7,398 nt of DNA, taken from positions 1-7,398 of the forward strand of contig DXZL01000069.1 in the NCBI GenBank assembly GCA_019419725.1. The letters are read 5' to 3'. Made by a program: the position numbers and the translations under genes. The notes beneath the pieces were generated by a model. It was not told the DNA's origin and made no database searches. It saw nothing but the letters and a program-made list of their open reading frames with translations. This document shows positions 1 to 5,789 of this stretch, piece after piece. The DNA is from Veillonella sp. GTDB lineage: Bacteria > Bacillota > Negativicutes > Veillonellales > Veillonellaceae. The number at the start of each line of letters is the position of its first letter. Within the stretch, counting starts at the first letter, position 1.

Positions 1-451
1 CAAAGGATGTCAATGTATTTACAATGGCAGCCATTTGTAATTTAACAGTTAAGTCCCCACCATTACCTTTTACGAAAGCGTCATTCACTTCTACAGAAGC
101 AATGCCGTCCTTTACAGTAACGGATGTAATTTTAATATCCTTGGAGAATACTGGATATTTTTGTGCTCTATCAGCTTTTAACATCGCTAGAAGAGCAGCT
201 TTAGGCGTTACTTTGTCCGCCTCCATCTCAACGGTTGATTGTTTTACCCCTGAGCCATCCTCTGTTGGAACAAAGAAGGCCATCTTAACCATTTCTTGAG
301 ATGTTTTTGTTGTTTCTGCATCCTTATTGACTTTCGTCTCTTGCACAGGTTCACTTTTACCCGTTGTAGGTGCTTGATTAGGTGTACAACCCGCTGCAAA
401 TGCAAGCAAACCTACGCAGAGGATCGACAGAACTTGTTTACGTAATTTCAT
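1..451 (-). CDS. GerMN-domain lipoprotein (3' end beyond window)
   Basis: This open frame starts at ATG 451-449 and runs off the left edge, giving 150 visible residues. It begins with a lipoprotein signal: positive residues KLRK, a hydrophobic stretch at about 7-20, then a lipobox-like AAGC with Cys22 as the lipidation site. A Thr/Lys/Glu-rich linker follows (about 23-52). The rest, from about residue 55, reads as a GerMN (sporulation/spore germination) domain: an FFVP strand, a TPKAALLAML helix, the segment VKDGIASVEVNDAF and a helix ending IVNTLTSF, all typical of the family. GerMN lipoproteins sit at the envelope, and some are linked to peptidoglycan or cell-wall work, but the biochemical role is not settled. 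The start lies 3 bases after the amidase stop, and its ribosome binding site is inside the amidase gene, so the two are co-expressed. The domain call is firm; the exact function is unknown. Confidence 0.85.
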   Translation of the reverse strand, partial: MKLRKQVLSILCVGLLAFAAGCTPNQAPTTGKSEPVQETKVNKDAETTKTSQEMVKMAFFVPTEDGSGVKQSTVEMEADKVTPKAALLAMLKADRAQKYPVFSKDIKITSVTVKDGIASVEVNDAFVKGNGGDLTVKLQMAAIVNTLTSF

Positions 452-454
452 CGA

Positions 455-1552
455 TTAACCTCCAAAGTAACTAGCAATACCATTGGCAATGCGATTTGCA
501 AAGTCTTCTTGTGTTTGAGGAGATTGCAATACACGTTCTTCATTAGGGTTGGAAATAAAACCAAGCTCTACAAGAACTGCAGGCATGTTAGAATGTCTCA
601 ACACATATAAGTTACCTTCTTGAATGCCACGGTCACCATTGAAACCTGGAACGCTAGCAATTTGAGATTGTACCTTTTGTGCTAATCGAGCATCATTGCC
701 TGTTTTACTATAGTAGTATGTTGCAATACCACCAACACTTGGGTTGTTGAATGCGTTAATATGCACACTGATGAGCGCATCAGAATTGCTACGGTTTGCT
801 ACGTTAACACGAGCACCCAATTCATCAACACCACTTGCATTAGGACCGTATACGTCTACGTCTGTAGTACGAGTCATAAGCACTTTAGCGCCACGATTTT
901 CTAGAGCTTTTTTCAAGTACATAGAAATCGGTAGTGTAATATTTTTCTCTTGTACACCATGCGGCCCAACGGCACCAGAGTCACTACCACCATGACCTGG
1001 GTCAATAGTAATTGTCTTGCCAGATAAACCACCGCTAATAGAATACTTACCAGATCCTGTGGGCATATTTTTCGCAGGATGTGCAGAAGGAGATGGACGT
1101 TTACCATAGTAAGCAGGTTTAGCTACCACACCTTTTTTCTGTACATCTACAACGATGCGATACGGTTTCTTATTAACCGTATCTTTCTTTAAGGAAAATA
1201 CCTTTACATCACTCGTATCGATAGATGAAGGTGTCTTGATTGTTACCTTCACATCTCTGCCATCCTCTGTAAGTCTAGCAGAACTAGCTATGCTAGAGTC
1301 CATATTAATATTCGCTTTAGCAGTTTTTAGCTTTGTGTTATTTAAGGTAACAGTCGTCGTTTTCCCATCTTTGCTAATCGATGCAGATGCTTTCACAGGT
1401 GCTGATAAATCCATTACCATACGAACATATGGTACAGGTGCATCAGTTCGTGTCACCCATCGAGCATCTTCAAGATTAGCTGCCTTTGCTTGAGTCAAGA
1501 ATAGAGGTAAAGCCATCAAGACAGCAAGGCACATAAAAAATAGTTTACGCAA
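455..1552 (-). CDS. Secreted N-acetylmuramoyl-L-alanine amidase, AMIN + Amidase_3
   Basis: This is a zinc-dependent peptidoglycan hydrolase that cuts the bond between MurNAc and L-Ala. Residue numbers count from the GTG at 1561. There is a signal peptide at 1-27 (hydrophobic core LFFMCLAVLMALPLFL, cleavage after AKA), an AMIN domain at about 30-142, a basic Pro/Ser-rich linker at about 143-178, and an Amidase_3 domain at about 182-366. Expected zinc and catalytic residues are all present: His190 in DPGHGG, Glu205 in VQEKN, His267 in SVHIN and Glu332 in VELGF. The AMIN domain is known from AmiC-type enzymes to direct the protein to the septum or envelope. Start choice: the longest frame begins at GTG 1561, but the only good ribosome binding site, GGAG at 1564-1561, overlaps it. 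That site is 8 bases from the in-frame TTG at 1552-1550, which I prefer and which keeps the signal peptide. The gene is followed directly by the GerMN lipoprotein. An AmiC-like role in cell separation is inferred. Confidence 0.93.
   Translation of the reverse strand: MRKLFFMCLAVLMALPLFLTQAKAANLEDARWVTRTDAPVPYVRMVMDLSAPVKASASISKDGKTTTVTLNNTKLKTAKANINMDSSIASSARLTEDGRDVKVTIKTPSSIDTSDVKVFSLKKDTVNKKPYRIVVDVQKKGVVAKPAYYGKRPSPSAHPAKNMPTGSGKYSISGGLSGKTITIDPGHGGSDSGAVGPHGVQEKNITLPISMYLKKALENRGAKVLMTRTTDVDVYGPNASGVDELGARVNVANRSNSDALISVHINAFNNPSVGGIATYYYSKTGNDARLAQKVQSQIASVPGFNGDRGIQEGNLYVLRHSNMPAVLVELGFISNPNEERVLQSPQTQEDFANRIANGIASYFGG
459..463 (-). promoter_or_regulatory. Ribosome binding site of the GerMN gene, inside the amidase gene
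   Basis: On the minus strand GGAGG lies 7 bases before ATG 451 and forms part of the last two Gly codons of the amidase. The amidase stop TAA is at 457-455, so a ribosome finishing the amidase ends on top of this site. This supports the chosen start and suggests translational coupling. Confidence 0.75.
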
Positions 1553-1711
1553 TACATTCACTCCAATCTAACTGACATACGTAGTGTCCAAACCATAGAG
1601 ATGAGTCGATGATATCTTTGTGAATCAAAATCTCATCGTTCCAATCTATCCATAAACTAATGTTAGATTATAGATAGATTATTTCATACAAACATGAAGA
1701 TTAGTATGCCG

Positions 1712-1740
1712 ATTATACATATTACTATATAAAGTCTTTA
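1712..1740 (-). promoter_or_regulatory. Possible promoter of the amidase-GerMN operon
   Basis: A perfect -10 TATAAT is at 1717-1712 on the minus strand, with TAAAGA (3 of 6 matches to TTGACA) 17 bases upstream at 1740-1735. A second TATAAT at 1672-1667 is nearer the gene but has no -35 at normal spacing. The region is so AT-rich that chance matches are likely. The 5' leader would be about 150 bases (from 1717) or about 105 bases (from 1672). Apart from these and the short repeats described elsewhere, I see nothing in the 1553-1797 gap. Confidence 0.3.
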
Positions 1741-1749
1741 TACAGTAAA

Positions 1750-1783
1750 CACAAAAATCAGTTGCTTAAAATTATTTTTTGTG
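1750..1783 (-). repeat. AT-rich inverted repeat after the metallo-beta-lactamase gene
   Basis: Arms CACAAAAA (1750-1757) and TTTTTGTG (1776-1783) pair perfectly over 8 bp around an 18-base gap. One G-U and one A-U pair can be added outside. It lies 15 bases beyond the stop of the lipoprotein gene, where a terminator would be expected. The stem is A-T rich, the loop is long and no clear U tract follows, so it is at best a weak terminator. It could equally be a protein-binding palindrome near the amidase promoter. Confidence 0.3.
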
Positions 1784-1797
1784 CTATACAATCGATG

Positions 1798-2742
1798 CTA
1801 ACGTTCAGTTGTAATTTGCCATTCATTCCCATCCGTACTAATGTGAATACGTCCCATCGTATCTGTACGGTAAATGGCAATATTGTTCTCCTGCAAACGA
1901 CGCAATGTTATATCGTGAGGATGACCATAACTATTATACATGCCATTTGAAATTAATGCACTTTCTGGTTTAATAGATTTCAAAAAATCTTCAGAGCTAC
2001 TTGTGCGAGAACCGTGATGTCCTACCTTAAGAACACGAGCAAACAGTCTAGAGTTCTGCTCTTTTATGAGTTTTTTCTCTTCTTGTAATTCTGCATCACC
2101 AGTAAAGAGCATAGAGAATTTACCAAAAATTAATTTACCTACGATAGAGTTATTATTAAGATCTGGCGCCCCTTTTTTATCTGTTAAAGGTTCCACCCAT
2201 GGTGCATATACTACAAATACAGCACCGTGACCAAAATCAACTACATCTCCACTACGCAATGTGGAGCGTTGGATTTTATTTTTATCAATCCATTTCTCAT
2301 AGGTTTTATACATATTATTATCAACAGAAATGCCATCATCATACACATGTTCAATGGGCATAACTTTCGCAATAGCATAGAAGCCACCCATGTGATCAGC
2401 ATGTGGATGTGTAATGATAATATTTTTTAACTTAGTAACACCCATAGATTTTAGCTGAGCTACAATATTTTCACGATGCTCTATGTCACCTGTATCAATC
2501 ATACTATATTCATCGCCAACCTTAAGCAGTATAGCATCCCCTTGACCGATATCTAACATATATACATCTAAATGACCTTCAGGATTCGTTTGCTTAGTAT
2601 CGATAGAATAGCCTTCATTTGTACTAGAACTAGTCTGAGATGCTGCATTAGCTACATCTTTATTCGTACATCCTGCAATAGCAAAGATTGGAATACATAG
2701 CACTAATAAAAAAGCTATAAAGCGTTGTATTTTATTTGTCAT
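1798..2742 (-). CDS. ComEC-like metallo-beta-lactamase-fold lipoprotein
   Basis: This predicted secreted lipoprotein has 314 residues. The start is ATG 2742, not the longer frame to 2772. From there the protein opens with a lipoprotein signal (hydrophobic 8-22, lipobox AIAGC, Cys25), and GGGAG sits 6 bases before the ATG. A Ser/Thr/Asn-rich linker follows to about residue 55. The rest is one metallo-beta-lactamase domain of the ComEC/Rec2 type: LDVYMLDIGQGDA (58-70), metal-binding HPHADH (112-117), FTGDAE with Asp216, VGHHGS (240-245) and a terminal YGHPH (272-276). All expected metal ligands are present. In ComEC this domain is thought to act as a nuclease on the DNA strand that is not taken up; here it stands alone without the membrane channel. 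It is probably a surface-anchored hydrolase acting on nucleic acid or another phosphoester, but the substrate is not shown. It is the last gene of the run from acpS and is coupled to the nnr gene. Confidence 0.88.
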   Translation of the reverse strand: MTNKIQRFIAFLLVLCIPIFAIAGCTNKDVANAASQTSSSTNEGYSIDTKQTNPEGHLDVYMLDIGQGDAILLKVGDEYSMIDTGDIEHRENIVAQLKSMGVTKLKNIIITHPHADHMGGFYAIAKVMPIEHVYDDGISVDNNMYKTYEKWIDKNKIQRSTLRSGDVVDFGHGAVFVVYAPWVEPLTDKKGAPDLNNNSIVGKLIFGKFSMLFTGDAELQEEKKLIKEQNSRLFARVLKVGHHGSRTSSSEDFLKSIKPESALISNGMYNSYGHPHDITLRRLQENNIAIYRTDTMGRIHISTDGNEWQITTER

Positions 2743-2743
2743 C

Positions 2744-4315
2744 TTATTCTCCCAATAATTCACTAATGACACAGCCTATAGAAGTACTTACATCACTAGG
2801 TGTATATCCCCAAGTTTTCGTATCACTTAGTATATCTGCACTGCGGCTATGTACATAGACCCCTAAAATGGCACTATCCTGTAAGGAATAGCCTTGGCTG
2901 ATAAAGCCTGCAATGACTCCGGTTAATACATCCCCCATACCGCCAGTTCCCATACCAGCGTTTCCGATAGTATTTACATATACTGTACCATCAGGTAGTG
3001 CCACAACAGAAGGAATTCCTTTTAGAACAAGTACTACCTGATGAGCCTTAGCAAATGCTCGTGCCAATGTAATATAGTGACGTTCAATCCATTTTATAGG
3101 CAAATCAATAAGTCTACTAAATTCACCTAAATGAGGTGTCATCACGCAATATGGTATCTGTCGTTCCATCTTATATATAGACTCAACCTTACCATCTCGC
3201 AATGCATCTTTATCTACAGATCCCACATGACCTAATGCATACAACGCATCAGCATCAATGACCAGAGCACCTTCATAGCAATCAATAACATGATTTACTA
3301 AATCCGGAATATCTATTGTACGACCCAAACCGGGTCCAATAGCAACTACTTGACGGCCTTCATAAATGGAATGGTTTTCATTGATAGAGGTAACCATCAC
3401 TTCTGGTATGATACGTCCTTGTACTGCCCGTTTAATTATCTCAGGAACACATAATGTAACTTTACCAGCACCACTATGAACAGCAGCTTCTGCACTTAAC
3501 ATAGGGGCTCCCACCATATCACTAGAGCCACCAACAATTAGGGTATTTCCATTTACTCCTTTATGAGCCATTGGAACTCGATAATTAATCAGTGTTTCTG
3601 CTAAATCTGAATCAATAGTTATAGTGCTATCACGATTAACTAATACTTGCTGCCAAGGAACTCCTAAAGGGGCAACAATAACTGTTCCTCCTATAGCCTT
3701 GCCAGGATACAACAATAGCCCTTGTTTTATAGCACCAAAGGTTACCGTATAGTCATAAGATAATGTGCCCTCTGAGATTTGACCAGAAGATGCATCAAGA
3801 CCTGCAGGTACATCAATAGCCCACAATTCAAAATTATATTGACTACGCATAGTATCAATATCGTGCAATATATCTATTGTGGTGTCTCGAAGACGTCCAG
3901 CTAACCCTGTTCCCATAATGCCTTCTACAACTATAGCTACATTGGACCAATCATTAAAATCATCAAACATATCAATGATACAGCCCATTGCTTCACATCT
4001 CTTGAGTTGAACTGCAAAAAGGTCGCTACATTTGCTCGTATCACCTACTAGAATAATTTGTACAGGTACACCTTGCTCTAATAAATGTCGAGCCGCTACA
4101 AGGCCATCTGCCCCATTATTACCTGTACCACAGATAAATAATACAAAACTATTTATAGAACGTGCATTATCTAAGGAAAACAAGTCATATTGCCCCCACA
4201 AAGCATCCACAATGCCACGTCCTGCATTTTCCATTAAAATTTCTAACGAAACACCTAATTGCTTAGGTACCTCTTGATCTATATATCGAGCATCTTCAGT
4301 TGTTAATATTTGCAT
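2744..4315 (-). CDS. nnr: Bifunctional NAD(P)H-hydrate epimerase / ADP-dependent dehydratase
   Basis: This 523-residue fused repair enzyme restores NADH and NADPH damaged by hydration. The N-terminal YjeF_N (NnrE) half, about 1-220, interconverts R and S hydrates. It shows the opening MQILTTEDARYID, the nucleotide loop GTGNNGADG (63-71), EGIMGTG (131-137) and DVPAGLD (168-174). The C-terminal ribokinase-like NnrD half, about 230-523, dehydrates the S form using ADP. It shows HKGVNGNTLIVGGS (251-264), GPGLGR (327-332), DADAL (354-358), TPHLGEF (393-399) and GNAGMGTGGMGDVLTG (451-466) with the conserved Asp462. Two NnrE positions are slightly off the usual pattern: Ala69 for Gly, and Glu131 where Asp is normal. 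The frame opens to TTG 4330, but AAGGAG is 6 bases before ATG 4315, which I take as the start. It follows acpS by one base, a pairing common in bacteria. The protein is cytoplasmic. Confidence 0.95.
   Translation of the reverse strand: MQILTTEDARYIDQEVPKQLGVSLEILMENAGRGIVDALWGQYDLFSLDNARSINSFVLFICGTGNNGADGLVAARHLLEQGVPVQIILVGDTSKCSDLFAVQLKRCEAMGCIIDMFDDFNDWSNVAIVVEGIMGTGLAGRLRDTTIDILHDIDTMRSQYNFELWAIDVPAGLDASSGQISEGTLSYDYTVTFGAIKQGLLLYPGKAIGGTVIVAPLGVPWQQVLVNRDSTITIDSDLAETLINYRVPMAHKGVNGNTLIVGGSSDMVGAPMLSAEAAVHSGAGKVTLCVPEIIKRAVQGRIIPEVMVTSINENHSIYEGRQVVAIGPGLGRTIDIPDLVNHVIDCYEGALVIDADALYALGHVGSVDKDALRDGKVESIYKMERQIPYCVMTPHLGEFSRLIDLPIKWIERHYITLARAFAKAHQVVLVLKGIPSVVALPDGTVYVNTIGNAGMGTGGMGDVLTGVIAGFISQGYSLQDSAILGVYVHSRSADILSDTKTWGYTPSDVSTSIGCVISELLGE
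2749..2753 (-). promoter_or_regulatory. Ribosome binding site of the lipoprotein gene, inside nnr
   Basis: GGGAG on the minus strand covers the last Leu-Gly-Glu codons of the nnr gene and stands 6 bases before ATG 2742. The nnr stop TAA is at 2746-2744, leaving one base between stop and start. This sets the start of the lipoprotein gene and points to coupled translation. Confidence 0.75.
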
Positions 4316-4316
4316 C

Positions 4317-4688
4317 TTATGCTCCTTCAAGTATAACTGTACTCATTGCATATGCTTTGCAATGACTAATCGACACATGTATATCAGTATAACCTAATGT
4401 TTCATAGATATCTTTAAAAGTATCTTGTAAACGAATTAAGGGAGCCCCTAATTCATCGTGACCGATTTCTATATCTTGCCAAGATCCATGACGCATTCCC
4501 GTACCTAATGCTTTAATGAAAGCCTCTTTAGCGGCATATATACCGGCATAAGACTCGTAACGCCCCTTATTTCGACTTTCACAATAATCAATCTCATGAG
4601 GCGTATATACACGGTCGCGAAATGATTGAGATTTCTCTAAAGCTTGACGGATGCGGTCAATTTCTATAATATCATTCCCTAATTTCAT
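4317..4688 (-). CDS. acpS: Holo-[acyl-carrier-protein] synthase
   Basis: AcpS transfers 4'-phosphopantetheine from CoA to the Ser of apo-ACP, with magnesium, to start fatty acid synthesis. The 123-residue length is normal for the family, which works as a trimer in the cytoplasm. Visible motifs are the N-terminal GNDIIEIDRI with metal-binding Asp6, YTPHEIDYC (28-36), and the signature YAAKEAFIKALGTG (51-64) with metal-binding Glu55. The closing HVSISH segment (104-109) is also present. The third residue of the usual GIDIVEI motif is Asn-Asp rather than Ile-Asp, which is minor. ATG 4688 is preceded by AGGAG at 4698-4694. It is the first gene of a packed run with nnr and the ComEC-like lipoprotein, and it has a -10 element just upstream. 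Confidence 0.95.
   Translation of the reverse strand: MKLGNDIIEIDRIRQALEKSQSFRDRVYTPHEIDYCESRNKGRYESYAGIYAAKEAFIKALGTGMRHGSWQDIEIGHDELGAPLIRLQDTFKDIYETLGYTDIHVSISHCKAYAMSTVILEGA
4322..4327 (-). promoter_or_regulatory. Ribosome binding site of nnr, inside acpS
   Basis: AAGGAG on the minus strand covers the codons of the last Glu and Gly of acpS. It lies 6 bases before ATG 4315, one base after the acpS stop (4319-4317). The longer-frame TTG at 4330-4328 lies upstream of the site and so cannot use it. Confidence 0.75.
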
Positions 4689-4717
4689 AATAACTCCTAA
4701 ATTACCCTAACATATAT

Positions 4718-4746
4718 ATTATACACTCTTAAAGTGGATAAAAACA
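4718..4746 (-). promoter_or_regulatory. Probable promoter of the acpS-nnr-lipoprotein run
   Basis: A perfect -10 TATAAT lies at 4723-4718 on the minus strand, about 30 bases before the acpS start. The hexamer at the normal 17-base distance (4746-4741, TGTTTT) is a poor -35. A 13-base imperfect palindrome with arms CACT and AGTG (4724-4736) sits against the -10, inside the spacer, where a repressor could bind. The -10 is convincing by position; the rest is tentative. Confidence 0.45.
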
Positions 4747-4756
4747 TAGATAAAAT

Positions 4757-5548
4757 CTAGGCATTTACAGAGAATGGCAATGTGGCTAGACTGTAAATTT
4801 CTACCTTACCTTTACGGTTAACCGCCACGTACATCTGATCATTACGGTAATCCATATCCTCTACTTCCATTCCTGAAGTATAAGGACTTATATTCTTTAC
4901 TATGCCTTCATTATCGACGAAAACGAAGGTCGTTAAGGTTGTAAAAATAGTGTTACCATTAGCAGCGTAAGCACCATTATTATTTAAGTCGGTATGCTCT
5001 GCATCAATCTTATACGTTTTTACCTTATTAAAATTTGAATCATAATAGTTAATAGTACGATGAGAATTTGTTAAAGGCACAATCGACACATATTCATTAC
5101 GCTCTTTATCAAAGGCAAAATTAAATACCTTTTCTTTCAATTTAATAGGCGCTTCAACAATCATACTATCCGCCTCTATAGGCGTAACAATAAATCCATC
5201 TACAACAGCATTAGTAGTATAGTAGCGATTGTTATTCGGATTATAGGTTAACGTATTCATATGACCTAATAAACGTTTTTGACTATATTCATACTTAGCA
5301 ACCACTTGCAACGTTGTGGGATTAATTTCATAAATAATTTGCTTTGTATTATCAGCATTTATACATGCGAGGACAAATACATCTTTTTTTGAGTTATAAC
5401 AAAAGCCTTGGCACTGATTAACCGAACTATCTAATGGTATCTCCGCCAACCGTGTTAACGGTAATGGCATTTGAACAGCACTTACAGGTTGCGCAAGCTT
5501 TGGTATATCAAATACATTAGCGATATAATTAATAACACCTTGATCCAT
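4757..5548 (-). CDS. Unrecognised protein, probably a small beta-propeller
   Basis: I do not recognise this 263-residue protein. It has no signal peptide, no membrane span, and no catalytic motif I can name. After about 30 residues it shows roughly five loosely repeated strand-rich units. Each has the pattern of a polar Asn-rich turn followed by aromatic strands: CQGFCYNSKKDVFVL (46-60), GHMNTLTYNPNNNRYYTT (95-112), VFNFAFDKERNEYVSIV (141-157), NGAYAANGNTIFTTL (191-205) and VEDMDYRNDQMYVAV (229-243). This spacing of about 45 residues fits an NHL/YncE-like propeller fold, often used for binding. The start is well supported: GAGGTGAT, an 8-base match to the anti-Shine-Dalgarno sequence, lies just before ATG 5548. 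It follows the tRNA-Leu terminator and precedes acpS by 68 bases with a separate -10, so it may be transcribed alone. No function is assigned. Confidence 0.8.
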   Translation of the reverse strand: MDQGVINYIANVFDIPKLAQPVSAVQMPLPLTRLAEIPLDSSVNQCQGFCYNSKKDVFVLACINADNTKQIIYEINPTTLQVVAKYEYSQKRLLGHMNTLTYNPNNNRYYTTNAVVDGFIVTPIEADSMIVEAPIKLKEKVFNFAFDKERNEYVSIVPLTNSHRTINYYDSNFNKVKTYKIDAEHTDLNNNGAYAANGNTIFTTLTTFVFVDNEGIVKNISPYTSGMEVEDMDYRNDQMYVAVNRKGKVEIYSLATLPFSVNA

Positions 5549-5570
5549 ACTATCACCTCAAGCGAACAAA

Positions 5571-5599
5571 AGTGTATATATCTGTATATTAATTCACAA
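5571..5599 (-). promoter_or_regulatory. Possible promoter of the propeller-like gene
   Basis: On the minus strand TTGTGA (5599-5594, 4 of 6 matches) and TACACT (5576-5571, 4 of 6) are 17 bases apart. They lie just after the tRNA terminator and about 22 bases before the gene start. The gene needs its own promoter if the terminator works. The region is AT-rich, so this pair is only a candidate. Confidence 0.3.
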
Positions 5600-5611
5600 A
5601 TATAAATATAT

Positions 5612-5646
5612 AAAAAATAGGCGGTAAGACAAAAGTCTTACCGCCT
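5612..5646 (-). terminator. Rho-independent terminator of tRNA-Leu
   Basis: On the minus strand a perfect 12-bp stem (arms AGGCGGTAAGAC at 5619-5630 and its complement at 5635-5646 in plus-strand numbering) closes a TTTT loop. After one A it is followed by TTTTTT (5617-5612). It starts 6 bases beyond the tRNA 3' end. No T tract follows the stem on the plus strand, so it acts in the minus direction. Confidence 0.93.
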
Positions 5647-5651
5647 AAAGT

Positions 5652-5735
5652 TGGTGCCGGAGGTGGGACTTGAACCCACACGGTGTTACCCGCTTGATTT
5701 TGAGTCAAGTGCGTCTGCCATTCCGCCACTCCGGC
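5652..5735 (-). tRNA. tRNA-Leu (anticodon CAA)
   Basis: This is an 84-base tRNA gene with the 3' CCA encoded. The acceptor arms GCCGGAG and CTCCGGC pair over 7 bp. The anticodon stem CTTGA/TCAAG closes the loop CTCAAAA, giving anticodon CAA, which reads UUG (Leu). The long variable arm (CGGGTAACACCG) marks a class II tRNA, as expected for Leu. The T arm is GTGGG-TTCAAGT-CCCAC. The D arm region has the usual GGCGGAATGGCAGACGC form of bacterial tRNA-Leu. It has its own promoter upstream and a strong terminator downstream, so it is a single-gene unit, though read-through from surE is possible. Confidence 0.97.
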
Positions 5736-5752
5736 GTCTCGGAACATTTGTT

Positions 5753-5781
5753 ATTATACAGACATCCCTAAGCAATGTCAA
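5753..5781 (-). promoter_or_regulatory. Consensus promoter of tRNA-Leu
   Basis: On the minus strand a perfect -35 TTGACA (5781-5776) and a perfect -10 TATAAT (5758-5753) are separated by exactly 17 bases. The expected transcription start is about 10 bases before the tRNA 5' end. The -35 begins 8 bases after the surE stop codon. This is the clearest promoter in the window, as fits a stable RNA gene. Confidence 0.93.
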
Positions 5782-5789
5782 CATATTTT

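Noticed and set aside
24..299. Plus-strand open frame of 91 codons
   Set aside because: It lies wholly opposite the GerMN lipoprotein gene, has no ribosome binding site and no recognisable domain. The same applies to the plus-strand frames at 744-995, 1155-1493, 2227-2430, 4032-4277 and 7137-7346.
913..1107. Minus-strand open frame of 64 codons inside the amidase
   Set aside because: It is a shifted frame of the Amidase_3 coding region, with no independent start signals.
1274..1297. Inverted repeat TCTAGCA...TGCTAGA within the amidase
   Set aside because: The arms are 7 bp with a 10-base gap and encode part of the AMIN domain; chance is a sufficient explanation.
1678..1719. Minus-strand mini-frame of 13 codons in the amidase leader region
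   Set aside because: It has no Shine-Dalgarno sequence and no leader-peptide pattern such as repeated codons with an attenuator.
1762..1950. Plus-strand open frame of 62 codons running into the metallo-beta-lactamase gene
   Set aside because: Most of it is antisense to the conserved C-terminus of that gene, with no ribosome binding site or family features.
2623..2634. Short palindrome ACTAG-AA-CTAGT in the lipoprotein linker
   Set aside because: The arms are too short, and it sits in a Ser/Thr-rich low-complexity linker where such matches arise easily.
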